Origin: Gleimia europaea ACS-120-V-Col10b
GTDB taxonomy: Bacteria > Actinomycetota > Actinomycetes > Actinomycetales > Actinomycetaceae
Assembly: GCF_000411155.1 (NCBI RefSeq)
Contig: NZ_KE150268.1
Coordinates: 28,901 to 92,900, forward strand
DNA: 64,000 bases
Direction: 5' to 3'
Made by a program: the position numbers and the translations under genes
Notes under the pieces: generated by a model
What the model saw: only the letters and a program-made list of their open reading frames with translations
Databases searched by the model: none
What the model was told of the DNA's origin: nothing
In this document: piece by piece, positions 1 through 8,106 of the stretch
Position numbering within the stretch: the stretch's first letter is position 1
Layout of the letters: each line of letters begins with the position of its first letter

Positions 1-125
1 TCAAGGATTACGTTGACTACGCGGATATGGCCTTTGGCTCGACCTGCTCGTCTTCGTCCTCGTCCTCTTGCTCCTCGACCTGCACGTCGTGCTGCACCTC
101 GACGTCGTCGTGTGCAACCGCCTAG
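1..125 (+). CDS. 3' end of a Ser/Thr/Cys-rich RiPP precursor peptide (probable azole/TOMM or thiopeptide precursor)
   Basis: Only the last 40 codons are in the window (frame begins at base 3; stop TAG 123-125). The visible peptide starts KDYVDYADMAF, an acidic leader-like stretch. It is followed by a 29-residue tail of which 26 residues are Ser (14), Thr (6) or Cys (6), including seven serines in a row and a Cys-Cys pair. Such cores are the substrates of YcaO cyclodehydratases, which turn Cys/Ser/Thr into thiazol(in)e and (methyl)oxazol(in)e rings; a YcaO gene and an exporter lie just downstream on the same strand. The Gly before the first Ser-Thr-Cys could mark the leader cleavage region (inference). 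The start codon and most of the leader are outside the window, so a linear TOMM, cytolysin-like or thiopeptide product cannot be distinguished. Confidence 0.8.
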   Translation, partial: KDYVDYADMAFGSTCSSSSSSSCSSTCTSCCTSTSSCATA

Positions 126-441
126 GTCGAACAAGGAAATTTCCCTACAAATAGATCAAAAAGCGTAACTCTAAAAGCAAATAAAACCGCCACCGGACGG
201 GCAACTTGGCTGAAAGTAACCCGCCGATGACGGCCGAAACGGCTAGAGCACGCTTCTGCATCAAATGCTGGGTAGCTTGATGTATTTGGAATCTATCAGA
301 TAGGGAAGTGTTACCAAATGTGATCTGATAGTTCACTCAGGTGACACGTGACAAATAACCGACATCGTCGGTAACAACCAAGAGTGTGGGGTGCGCGAGC
401 ACATCGCGCATCCCACACCCTCACACCGAAGGAAAACGCGA
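126..441 (+). other. AT-richer intergenic region between precursor and exporter genes
   Basis: About 316 bases without a convincing gene. It holds a 10-bp palindrome (135-144), an 8-bp inverted repeat (ctatcaga 293-300, tctgatag 324-331) that could be an operator, a small hairpin accgac-atc-gtcggt near 359-373, and the large hairpin at 384-418 listed separately. A short minus-strand reading frame crosses 145-336, but it lacks recognisable protein features. The spacer probably carries a promoter for the exporter/YcaO genes or a processing site; no clear -35/-10 pair was identified. Confidence 0.5.
384..418 (+). promoter_or_regulatory. Large hairpin between precursor and ABC transporter gene
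   Basis: Left arm 384-398 and right arm 404-418 form a 15-bp stem (one G-U pair) around a 5-base loop. It ends ten bases before the GAAGGA ribosome site of the exporter ATPase. No T-run follows, so it is not a textbook intrinsic terminator. In several TOMM operons a hairpin after the precursor gene limits read-through so that precursor mRNA exceeds enzyme mRNA; that role here is inference. It could also stabilise the 5' end of the exporter mRNA or modulate its translation. Confidence 0.6.
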
Positions 442-1350
442 ATGACAGATCCAATCGTGGATATCAAAGACATGACCGTCAAGATAAAGGGCAAGACGAT
501 CCTTCATGACGTTAATCTGCAGGTAGAGCCCGGCTCCTTCCACGGCGTCATTGGTCCGAACGGGGCGGGTAAAACCACGCTATTTACGACCATTCAAGGA
601 TTTCGAGCACCAGCTCATGGCACTGTCCGCCTGCTAGGGCAAAACCCATATCCGCGAAACGTGGATCTCTTAGCGCAAATCGGCATCCAGCCGCAACTCT
701 CCTCATTCTTCCCGAAGACCACACTCTTCGAACACCTGACCGTCGTTGCCGATTTGCAGGGGGCGCCGAGGTCGCGCGTCTCTAAACTCATTGAAGAGCT
801 CGGCCTCGAGCACGCAGCCAAAACCAAAGTCGAAGCCCTCTCCGGCGGTGAACGGCAGAGGCTGGCGGTGGCAACTGCGATTATTCATCAGCCGAAAGTG
901 CTGTTCTTGGATGAGCCCACTGCCGGACTGGACCCAGAAACGCGGCGCAACCTCGTGACCATGCTACAAAGCGCTGATCTGCGTGGAATGACGACGCTTT
1001 ACACAACTCACTTCCTAGACGAAGCTGAACGCCTCTGCGACGTAGTTTCAATTATTGATTCTGGCGAGCTTCTCGTAACCGAGAGCCCTCGCAAGTTGAT
1101 CGACGATGCGCATCTTGGCTCAACCGTCCTATTACCCCACTCGCTGCATCAGGCAGATGCGCTTTCTGCCCGATTCGGGGAAAATCGGGTTCGAATAACG
1201 AAGGATGGCGTTGCGATCCGTGCGAATGACACGGCCAAGCTCTTTGTCGAACTCGAGCACCTTGGCATAGACGCGGGTGGAGCCCACGTATCAGAGGGCA
1301 GACTCGAAGATGTTTACCTAGCAATTACTGGAAAGGACTACGTGGCATGA
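442..1350 (+). CDS. ABC transporter ATP-binding protein of the peptide cluster
   Basis: Cytoplasmic ATPase of about 302 residues that would energise export of, or immunity to, the modified peptide. It has Walker A GPNGAGKTT (38-46), a Q-loop near residue 83, signature LSGGE (133-137), Walker B VLFLDEP (153-159) and the switch His190 in TTHFLDEAE. The length fits the CcmA/DrrA class with a C-terminal regulatory extension of about 100 residues. The ATG at 442 was chosen because GAAGGA lies at 428-433 and the homologous core begins immediately; the frame could open at 391, but that would run through the hairpin. The stop overlaps the next start (ATGA at 1347), so the two genes are translationally coupled. 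Its substrate is inferred from context only. Confidence 0.9.
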   Translation: MTDPIVDIKDMTVKIKGKTILHDVNLQVEPGSFHGVIGPNGAGKTTLFTTIQGFRAPAHGTVRLLGQNPYPRNVDLLAQIGIQPQLSSFFPKTTLFEHLTVVADLQGAPRSRVSKLIEELGLEHAAKTKVEALSGGERQRLAVATAIIHQPKVLFLDEPTAGLDPETRRNLVTMLQSADLRGMTTLYTTHFLDEAERLCDVVSIIDSGELLVTESPRKLIDDAHLGSTVLLPHSLHQADALSARFGENRVRITKDGVAIRANDTAKLFVELEHLGIDAGGAHVSEGRLEDVYLAITGKDYVA

Positions 1351-2078
1351 GCACATACAAGTCACTATCAAGAACGATGCTGAAGTACGACGTTCGCGAT
1401 TGGTCTACGCTGTTCTTCACATTCGCCTTTCCAGCCGGGCTCCTGATCGTTCTCGCACTCACCTTGAAAGACTCGGTCCCAAACGTCGATCCGACGGGTG
1501 ACATCAGCGCAAACATGATGGCATTTGGAGCTGCCTTCGTCGGAATATATGCCGGTGCAACGCACCTTGCCCTCTGGCGCGAAAACGGGATGTTTAACGT
1601 TTTGCGAAACTTCCCACTGTCATCCAATACAGTGCTCGCCGCTCAAGCATCCGCAGGTACCCTGCTACTTTTGGGGCAGATCGTACTGCTTTTCATCATT
1701 GCGCTAATCCTGGGTGTCTCGCCTGCAGCCACCGCCATCATCGCTATCGTGCCTTCGATTCTTGGATACCTGTTGTTCTTCTTCGTTGGCGTCCTACTCG
1801 GCATCGTCGTTCCCTCAATGGCGGGCGTATCTATGGCCGCAACGATTCTGATCATCCCGCTTGGAATGATCGGCGGAGCCATGATGCCGCTGGAGATGAT
1901 GCCCGACTGGGTACAGACCATCGCCCCTTACACGCCGATCTACCACATGCGCGAGGCGATCTCTATGACGCTAATAAACGTTGGCACGTGGAAAGACTTC
2001 GGAATCGGGCTCGCATACTTGCTCGCATTAGGCGCCCTCTTCGGCCTGCTCGCGCAGCGCTTCATGAAGTTCAAGTAA
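1347..2078 (+). CDS. ABC-2 type transporter permease of the peptide cluster
   Basis: A 243-residue integral membrane protein with about six hydrophobic segments. It has the typical ABC-2 ending, in which a Gly/Met-rich helix (GMIGGAMMPLEMMPDW) is followed by an amphipathic APYTPIYHMREAI stretch and a last membrane helix. It pairs with the preceding ATPase (4-base overlap) to form a DrrAB/SagGH-like exporter. Only one permease gene follows, so the transporter would be a homodimer or use a permease encoded upstream of the window. The YcaO gene begins 16 bases later, supporting a single transcript. Specificity for the modified peptide is inferred. Confidence 0.88.
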   Translation: MSTYKSLSRTMLKYDVRDWSTLFFTFAFPAGLLIVLALTLKDSVPNVDPTGDISANMMAFGAAFVGIYAGATHLALWRENGMFNVLRNFPLSSNTVLAAQASAGTLLLLGQIVLLFIIALILGVSPAATAIIAIVPSILGYLLFFFVGVLLGIVVPSMAGVSMAATILIIPLGMIGGAMMPLEMMPDWVQTIAPYTPIYHMREAISMTLINVGTWKDFGIGLAYLLALGALFGLLAQRFMKFK

Positions 2079-2094
2079 GCAGGCTGGGGCGAAC

Positions 2095-3828
2095 ATGTTT
2101 GCTGAATCTGCGCGCGGCCTGTTTGAGATCCCAGGCGGATTTCTCGTGAGTTCCGATGACGCAAGAAGTAGCTTGGGCGACCTGGAGTTGCGGCAGCGAT
2201 GGTTGCGCACGCGCTCTAGGCATATCCTGCAAATTGCCGCGAAGTCTTCAGCAAGACACGTGTTCCAGGGCCCTCCGATCTTCCCGGGAATACGAGAGGG
2301 TATGCGGAGGGCGTGCGACCACTTAAGCCGCGAAGAGCAAAATCGGTATGCGGTTTGGGAGTTCCACGCGGAGCTTGGCCAAATCCGGCGCGGCATCCCC
2401 ACGCTGGGTAAAGATTGGGAAGAAGGGCGCGCAGCGCAAAGCGCCGACCTCCCAAATCAAACTGGGCACAACGCCGATACGTTGTTGGACGAAGCTGGGG
2501 AGAACGGCGTGTCACCCGGGGCGGCGAAAGCGGGGCTTCGCGCCACGGCGCTTTCGGACATGCGCTTGCCGCAGCAAGTAGTGGCAAACCGCGTTGCCTC
2601 CTATCTTGGGTGTCCGCCGAATCTGGAGGTCGGGTGGACGACGTCCTCGCCGGCAACGGGGAAAACCCCTAACTGGAACGGCAAGGAAGTGCGTAGCCTG
2701 TTATGGTCTGGACACTTAAACAGCCTCGAGCTCAGCGAGACAGCGGCGCTCTTGGAGGGCGTGGAGCGCAGAGTGGGAGCACTTGAGAGCGAGCCGCGAT
2801 CGGTTACCGCTAAGGGCGAGGAACTCTCGGGGCGCGTTCTCACTCCCGAAGATTTCCCACCGTACCCGGACGGCTTCTACGGTGTGCTCGGTGCGCCATA
2901 TGACAGCACCCAGCCGCACGAGTGGGTTCGCGTCACGCGTCTGCATGACGGCAGCGAGGCTTGGCTTGCGCGCGAATACGTCTACTACGGTCAGCAGGTC
3001 GAGCATCAGCTGTGGGCCCTAGGCTCGTCATCCGGTTGCGCCACTGGCTCTACGATCGCTGAGGCCGAACTGTTCGGCCTGCTCGAACTCATCGAGAGAG
3101 ACTCTTTCGTTGGCTGCTGGTACGCGGGAATTAACGCTGCTCCAGTAAGCATTGAGAACATCCGCAGCCTCGACGCCCTCCGCGCTCGCGCGGCGCTACT
3201 TGGGATAGAACTGAAGTGCGGGCTCCTGCCTTCGATCATCGGCATTCCCGTGGTCGTAGCTACCGCGCAGGTTGAAGACGAGGTCGGAGTAATCCTTGCT
3301 TTCGGCGCGGCCTGCCAGCCCGACCTCGAAAGCGCAGTAAACGGCGCGCTCAATGAGGTCTGGACTTATATCAACGAGCGGGCGAAATCCGCCCGCGAAC
3401 ACCGCGACAAAATTGAGCGGCTCCACGCGGATCCAACCCTGTGCGCCGGAATCGAAGATCACCCGCTGTTTGCGATGTACCCCTCCCACAGTGCGTATCT
3501 GGAGTTTGTCGACACTGATCAAAGCTTCCTGGCAAAAATCGATCCGAGCTGGCAAGCCTGGAGTAAGAGGTCGGCCTCACAACTGCTCGAACACGTGGTT
3601 GGTTTATTAGACGCCGAGGGCGTTGACGTATGGGCGCACCGGCAGACCTCGAGGTTCGAGCAGTCACTCGGGCTTGAAACCGTCATGATGGTCGCTCCAA
3701 ACTTGCTTCCCTTGGACTTTGGCTGGAAACAACAGCGCGCATTGCAATCCGAACGACTTAGAAAGATCATCGGCAAATATCATGGACCAAATGCGAAACC
3801 GCGCCGGCTCCCGCACCCATTCTCCTGA
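2095..3828 (+). CDS. YcaO-domain cyclodehydratase (TOMM D protein-like) with long N-terminal extension
   Basis: Protein of 577 residues. The YcaO domain fills roughly 195-577: ETAALLEGVER (215-225), SGCATG (313-318), a Glu-rich helix ending ELIERD (331-336), GAACQPDLESA and ALNEV (418-422), and a proline-rich end, RRLPHPFS. These match the ATP/Mg-binding segments and the Pro-rich C-terminus that distinguish azoline-forming YcaO proteins. YcaO enzymes use ATP to activate the peptide backbone and cyclise Cys/Ser/Thr. The first 190 or so residues are not an obvious ThiF/E1-like partner domain and have no family I recognise. A separate partner or leader-binding (RRE) protein and an FMN dehydrogenase would be expected upstream, outside the window. 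Start ATG follows a purine-rich AGGCTGGGGCGA. Confidence 0.9.
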   Translation: MFAESARGLFEIPGGFLVSSDDARSSLGDLELRQRWLRTRSRHILQIAAKSSARHVFQGPPIFPGIREGMRRACDHLSREEQNRYAVWEFHAELGQIRRGIPTLGKDWEEGRAAQSADLPNQTGHNADTLLDEAGENGVSPGAAKAGLRATALSDMRLPQQVVANRVASYLGCPPNLEVGWTTSSPATGKTPNWNGKEVRSLLWSGHLNSLELSETAALLEGVERRVGALESEPRSVTAKGEELSGRVLTPEDFPPYPDGFYGVLGAPYDSTQPHEWVRVTRLHDGSEAWLAREYVYYGQQVEHQLWALGSSSGCATGSTIAEAELFGLLELIERDSFVGCWYAGINAAPVSIENIRSLDALRARAALLGIELKCGLLPSIIGIPVVVATAQVEDEVGVILAFGAACQPDLESAVNGALNEVWTYINERAKSAREHRDKIERLHADPTLCAGIEDHPLFAMYPSHSAYLEFVDTDQSFLAKIDPSWQAWSKRSASQLLEHVVGLLDAEGVDVWAHRQTSRFEQSLGLETVMMVAPNLLPLDFGWKQQRALQSERLRKIIGKYHGPNAKPRRLPHPFS

Positions 3829-4402
3829 TCCGGGTGGTAGCGCCCCGAGCATCACTCAAATCAGGCGGACCTTGAAGGGGAACATCGTCCTCCTCTCGAT
3901 CTTTACAGCGATGTACTTAGCGCCGATTGCGCTGGCATCTTCTATTCGAAACGTATTGATCGCGATCGCCCTCTTTGTAGTCCTTTTCGCCGTCGGGCTT
4001 GCGATTACGAGGGCGCCGCTGGCACCGTCGAAGCGGCCCACTAAGCGGCAGGCTGGCCTGGTTGGCCTCACGTCGATGCTGGAATTGGTTGCGGTCATCG
4101 CGGGGCTGATCATCGGATTCGTAGCAGATGCGTGGTGGCCATTCGGCGTGCTACTCGTCGGCTCCGTCGCGCTCCACTTCTTGACGCTCCTATTGGCCTA
4201 TCGAAGGAGGTCGGACTACTTCGCGCTAACCCTCGTGGTAATTGCCTTCGCTCTCTTAGTCGTAAGCCCGATTTCTCCTCTTTGGGACCTGTGGGCCGTT
4301 GCGGGAGGCATCGTTGCCGCGTGTACAGCCCTGTACATCGTTAAGCCCGCGCGCACGCTGCGCGCTACGAAGCCGGCCGCAGAAAAACGCGCTATCGCGT
4401 AA
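3782..4402 (+). CDS. Hydrophobic membrane protein at the end of the peptide cluster (immunity/maturation candidate)
   Basis: About 206 residues with six likely membrane helices, a positively charged N-terminus (MDQMRNRAGSR) and a basic tail (ARTLRATKPAAEKRAIA). I do not recognise the family. It lacks the paired-glutamate motif of CPBP/SagE-type proteases. The ATG at 3782 overlaps the YcaO gene by 47 bases; ATG 3791 is an alternative. Tight overlap with the YcaO gene suggests a role in the same system, such as self-immunity or assembly of the exporter, but this is inference only. Confidence 0.65.
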   Translation: MDQMRNRAGSRTHSPDPGGSAPSITQIRRTLKGNIVLLSIFTAMYLAPIALASSIRNVLIAIALFVVLFAVGLAITRAPLAPSKRPTKRQAGLVGLTSMLELVAVIAGLIIGFVADAWWPFGVLLVGSVALHFLTLLLAYRRRSDYFALTLVVIAFALLVVSPISPLWDLWAVAGGIVAACTALYIVKPARTLRATKPAAEKRAIA

Positions 4403-4409
4403 CGGGCAA

Positions 4410-4431
4410 GCGCGCTCAAACCGCGCGTTTT
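4410..4431 (+). terminator. Weak terminator closing the peptide cluster
   Basis: A short stem (gcgcg 4410-4414 with cgcgc 4422-4426) is followed by GTTTT, just after the membrane-protein stop. The stem is only five pairs, but the strong hairpin at 4511-4548 lies downstream as a backstop. Confidence 0.45.
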
Positions 4432-4510
4432 GACGTCAAGTAGCGATTGCGAATGCCCAGCAAAACCATTGTTCGCCCGTTTGGGTAGCCCGCGGCGAGT
4501 GCGGGAGTTG

Positions 4511-4548
4511 AAAACACTGAAGTCCCCACCGAAGGGTGGGGACTTCAG
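4511..4548 (-). terminator. Strong hairpin terminator between convergent genes
   Basis: Arms 4517-4530 and 4535-4548 give a perfect 14-bp stem with a 4-base loop. Reading on the minus strand, the stem is followed by TGTTTTC, so it is best suited to end the csbD-like gene. It also stops transcription arriving from the peptide cluster and marks that cluster's right border. Confidence 0.85.
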
Positions 4549-4560
4549 GTTGGTTACGAC

Positions 4561-4782
4561 TTACTTGTCGTCTTTGTTCAGTTCGTTCTTCAGCTTGTCA
4601 ACACCGGCCTTGAGATCTTCGCCGGCCTGGTCTGCCTTGTCCTTGACATCCTCAACAAAATCCTTGATCTTGCCAGACGCCTGGTCAGCCTTGCCTTCGG
4701 CCTCCATGGACTTGTCGCCAGAAACCTTGCCGGCTGCTTCCTTAGCGGCGCCAGTAAGCTTGTCCTTCATACCTTCAGCCAT
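4561..4782 (-). CDS. CsbD-like stress-associated small protein
   Basis: A 73-residue, highly charged, Ala/Lys/Asp-rich protein. It has the CsbD-family pattern of short repeated amphipathic helices ([19 protein letters not shown], then [18 protein letters not shown]). Such proteins are abundant under general stress in many bacteria; their biochemical role is unknown. ATG at 4782 was chosen because GGAGAAG precedes it; an upstream ATG would add 11 residues without a ribosome site. It is transcribed alone towards the terminator at 4511-4548. Confidence 0.8.
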   Translation of the reverse strand: MAEGMKDKLTGAAKEAAGKVSGDKSMEAEGKADQASGKIKDFVEDVKDKADQAGEDLKAGVDKLKNELNKDDK

Positions 4783-4882
4783 TGCTTCTCCAATCATTCG
4801 GGAACAAGTTTCCACTTCAGCCTAGGAGAAATGACTGAGGATTTCCTGAGTAGTGGTCGAACAACTGGTGAACTTCGAGAAT

Positions 4883-6763
4883 CTAGTGAAGCTTGCGCTG
4901 CACGAGCGACACGTCTCGAACCGCACCGGCCGACGCGGAAGTTGCCGTGAGCGAGTAAAGCTTCAGAGCATCCGAGACTTCGCGATTCCTCGACTTTGGC
5001 GTCCACGGATCCTTCCGCTTTAGCTGAGCTTCGCGGCGCCGCGCGAGCTCGGCCTCGTCCACGTCTAGGTGAAGCATGCGTTTGTTTACATCGATCACGA
5101 TCTTGTCGCCATCTTCAATGAGGGCTATCAAACCGCCAGCCGCCGCCTCGGGTGAAATATGGCCAACCGAGATGCCGGACGTGCCACCGGAGAATCGCCC
5201 GTCGGTAATCAGCGCGACCTTCTTGCCGAGCCCGCGGCCTTTAATAAATGAGGTCGGGTAAAGCATCTCTTGCATACCCGGGCCGCCCGACGGCCCCTCG
5301 TAGCGGATGACTACCACGTGCCCCTCGTGCACGGTCTTGTCGAGAATCTTCTCGATCGCGTCTTCTTGCGACTCGAGCACAATCGCCTCGCCCTCATAAT
5401 GGAACAGCGAAGGATCGATACCAGCAGCCTTGATGATGGCGCCCTCTTCGGCGAGGTTTCCATAAAGCACGGTTAGCCCGCCGTTTGGCATGTAGGAATG
5501 CGCGGTGTCGCGGATGCACCCATTCGCGGCGTCCGTGTCAAGGCTCGCCCAACGGTTGTCGGTGGAAAACGGCTCCGTTGTGCGCACGTTACCCGGCGCG
5601 GCGCTAAATAGTTCTAGCGCCTGCGGTGCGGGGCTCTTGCCGCGGATATCCCACTTGGCAAGCCACGATTCAAGCGATGGCGAATGTACCGCGTGCACCG
5701 AGCGATTCAGCAGGCAGGCGCGGTCAAGCTCGCCCAGTAGTGCCGGCACGCCGCCGGCCCTGTGCACGTCCTCCATGTGGTAGTCGTTGTGGTTTGGCGC
5801 AACTTTAGACAGCGTCGGCACCGTGTCTCCAAGGTGGCCAATATCCTCGAGGTCGAAATCAACCCCGCCCTCTCGCGCCGCCGCCAGCAGGTGAAGCACG
5901 GTATTTGAAGAGCCGCCCATAGCCATATCCAGGCTCATCGCATTCTCGAAAGCATCGCGCGTTGCGATGTTGCGGGGGAGTACCGACTCGTCCTCGTTTT
6001 CGTAATATCGATTTGCGAGGTCGACCACGAGCCGGCCGGCCTCTTCAAATAGGTGCTTTCGCATCTTGTGCGTCGCGAGCGTTGAGCCGTTGCCTGGAAG
6101 TGACAGGCCTAGCGCTTCGGTAAGGCAGTTCATGGAGTTCGCGGTGAACATTCCCGAGCATGAGCCGCACGTGGGGCACGCCAGACGCTCGATTTCGAGG
6201 AGTTGCTCGTCGGTTACGGATTCGTCGGCAGTTGCGTTCATGACGGTAATGAGATTGCCGTGCCCATCGGCAGAATCGCCCACGATCAGATCGGGATCGA
6301 TGTTCTTACCCGCCTCCATCGGTCCGCCTGAAACAAAGACGGTTGGAATGTTCAATCGCAGCGCGGCGAGGAGCATTCCGGGCGTGATCTTGTCGCAGTT
6401 TGAAATACACACGAGGGCGTCGGCGCGGTGCGCGTTCACCATGTACTCAACGGAGTCGGCAATCACCTCGCGCGAGGGTAGGGAATAGAGCATTCCCGCA
6501 TGCCCCATGGCGATCCCATCATCCACCGCGATCGTGTTGAACTCTTTCGAGACGCCGCCCGCCGCACTCACGGCCTCGGCAACGATCTTGCCCACGTCGC
6601 GCAAGTGCACGTGGCCGGGGACGAACTGCGTGAACGAGTTCGCAATCGCCACGATCGGCTTGCCGAAGTCGGCGTCTTCCATGCCGGTTGCGCGCCACAG
6701 TGCGCGGGCGCCAGCCATGTTTCGGCCGGCAGTGGATGTACTTGAACGCAGTGGAAATACCAT
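4883..6763 (-). CDS. ilvD: Dihydroxy-acid dehydratase
   Basis: 626 residues, a full-length IlvD. It catalyses dehydration of 2,3-dihydroxy-isovalerate and 2,3-dihydroxy-3-methylvalerate to the 2-keto acids of valine and isoleucine synthesis. Iron-sulfur ligand cysteines are visible at Cys123 ([10 protein letters not shown]) and Cys196/199/202 ([11 protein letters not shown]), with the second family signature near the C-terminus ([21 protein letters not shown] region). The start has GAGGGGAG upstream and a TAGGAT -10-like element about 30 bases further. No other branched-chain gene is adjacent, although an IclR regulator of the type that controls leucine genes lies at 21354. Confidence 0.97.
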   Translation of the reverse strand: MVFPLRSSTSTAGRNMAGARALWRATGMEDADFGKPIVAIANSFTQFVPGHVHLRDVGKIVAEAVSAAGGVSKEFNTIAVDDGIAMGHAGMLYSLPSREVIADSVEYMVNAHRADALVCISNCDKITPGMLLAALRLNIPTVFVSGGPMEAGKNIDPDLIVGDSADGHGNLITVMNATADESVTDEQLLEIERLACPTCGSCSGMFTANSMNCLTEALGLSLPGNGSTLATHKMRKHLFEEAGRLVVDLANRYYENEDESVLPRNIATRDAFENAMSLDMAMGGSSNTVLHLLAAAREGGVDFDLEDIGHLGDTVPTLSKVAPNHNDYHMEDVHRAGGVPALLGELDRACLLNRSVHAVHSPSLESWLAKWDIRGKSPAPQALELFSAAPGNVRTTEPFSTDNRWASLDTDAANGCIRDTAHSYMPNGGLTVLYGNLAEEGAIIKAAGIDPSLFHYEGEAIVLESQEDAIEKILDKTVHEGHVVVIRYEGPSGGPGMQEMLYPTSFIKGRGLGKKVALITDGRFSGGTSGISVGHISPEAAAGGLIALIEDGDKIVIDVNKRMLHLDVDEAELARRREAQLKRKDPWTPKSRNREVSDALKLYSLTATSASAGAVRDVSLVQRKLH

Positions 6764-6987
6764 TTGGGCTCCCCTCGAGGTGTTTTACCCATCCTATTAG
6801 TCGAGTATCAGCGGCGATATTTTGACCGTATCGCGAACGCGTCAGCATCCAAGCAGCGCACTCGTGCCTTCACCCTCTTCGCCCCGGGCGCGCAGGTCGC
6901 GGCGATTTCGGCGGATTCTAAGTGATCTTCGTCTACCAGCGAACGCTTGCGATCGCTGCGCCTAATCCAGGGAAGTAGCATGAAACC

Positions 6988-8037
6988 ATGCACGGTGAGT
7001 ACAAAGTTCCAGGTGGAAAATTAGTAGTTGTTGACCTCGACGTTTCGGATCAAAAGCTTGCGAATGTGAATATATCGGGCGACTTCTTCCTCGACCCCGA
7101 TGACGCTTTGTTCCGTATGCGCGACGCGCTCGAGGGGCTTCCCTCAGAGACGAGCGCCGATGAACTCGTTCGGATCTTGAACGCTACGGTTTTGCCCACT
7201 GATACCCTGTTCGGCCTCACCACTCGAGGCGTGGCAATCGCCGTGCGGCGCGCGCTTGGGCGTGCACTCGACTGGAGCGACATCGACTTCGAGGTCATTC
7301 ACGGCCCGTCAATAGACCCCATGCTGAACGTCGCAATGGACGAAACCCTAGTTGAGGACGTCGCTGCCGGAAGGCGCAAGCCGTTCATGCGCATCTGGGA
7401 GTGGAACAGCCCACAGGTAGTGATCGGCTCGTTCCAGTCCTACTCGAACGAAATCGATGAGGAGGGCGCCAAGAAGCACGGGATTGTGGTTTCTCGGCGT
7501 GTAACCGGCGGGGGAGCCATGTTTATGGAGCCCGGCAACTGCGTCACGTACTCTCTCGTCATCCCGACGAGCCTCGTCGACGGGCTCTCCTTCGAGGAGT
7601 CCTACCCCTTCCTCGACGAATGGTGCATGGAGGCGCTCGAGAAGGTTGGCGTGAAGGCCTACTACATTCCGCTAAACGATATTTCGTCCGAGAAAGGCAA
7701 GATCGGTGGCGCCGCGCAAAAGCGGTTCGCGAACGGTTACATGGTGCATCACGTGACCATGTCCTACGACATCGACGCCCAGAAGATGCTCGAGGTTTTG
7801 CGAATCGGCAAGGAGAAGCTGAAAGACAAGGGCACGCGCTCGGCCGTAAAGCGCGTGGATCCGATGAAGTCTCAAACGGGCATGCCCCGCGAAGAGATCA
7901 TCGACGTGTTCCTCGAACACTTCAAAAATAAGTACAACGCGACGCCGGGCGAGATTACCGAGGCCGACATCGAGACGGCTAAGGAACGCGCCCGCACGAA
8001 GTTTGCCACCGAGGAGTGGGTGAAGCGCCTGCCGTAG
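6988..8037 (+). CDS. lplA: Lipoate-protein ligase A, accessory domain fused in front of the catalytic domain
   Basis: 349 residues. Residues 1 to about 95 resemble the small accessory domain of LplA (YKVPGGKLVVVDLDV, then an RMRDALEG helix). Residues about 100-349 are the catalytic fold, with RRVTGGGA (170-177) and the reactive lysine region GKIGGAAQKR (K238). The enzyme would adenylate lipoate and transfer it to E2/GcvH lysines in the cytoplasm. In E. coli LplA the accessory domain follows the catalytic domain; here it precedes it, as in the separate LplB-LplA gene order of some archaea. No Shine-Dalgarno lies close to the ATG, and a TAGCAT element ends six bases before it, so the mRNA may be leaderless. 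Confidence 0.9.
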   Translation: MHGEYKVPGGKLVVVDLDVSDQKLANVNISGDFFLDPDDALFRMRDALEGLPSETSADELVRILNATVLPTDTLFGLTTRGVAIAVRRALGRALDWSDIDFEVIHGPSIDPMLNVAMDETLVEDVAAGRRKPFMRIWEWNSPQVVIGSFQSYSNEIDEEGAKKHGIVVSRRVTGGGAMFMEPGNCVTYSLVIPTSLVDGLSFEESYPFLDEWCMEALEKVGVKAYYIPLNDISSEKGKIGGAAQKRFANGYMVHHVTMSYDIDAQKMLEVLRIGKEKLKDKGTRSAVKRVDPMKSQTGMPREEIIDVFLEHFKNKYNATPGEITEADIETAKERARTKFATEEWVKRLP

Positions 8038-8106
8038 GCACGTAGTGCACCTGCCCGGCACCGTTGTTTTTTGGCGCGGTCGCCGGTGGTCTAGGCTTGT
8101 GGAGAA

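Noticed and set aside
145..336. 63-codon minus-strand reading frame after the precursor gene
   Set aside because: No ribosome site or recognisable domain; lies in AT-rich intergenic DNA.
391..441. Longer N-terminus for the exporter ATPase
   Set aside because: The extra codons run through the hairpin; ATG 442 has the ribosome site and matches family length.
3782..4402. CPBP/SagE-type immunity protease
   Set aside because: No paired Glu-Glu with Arg or His motifs in the membrane helices.
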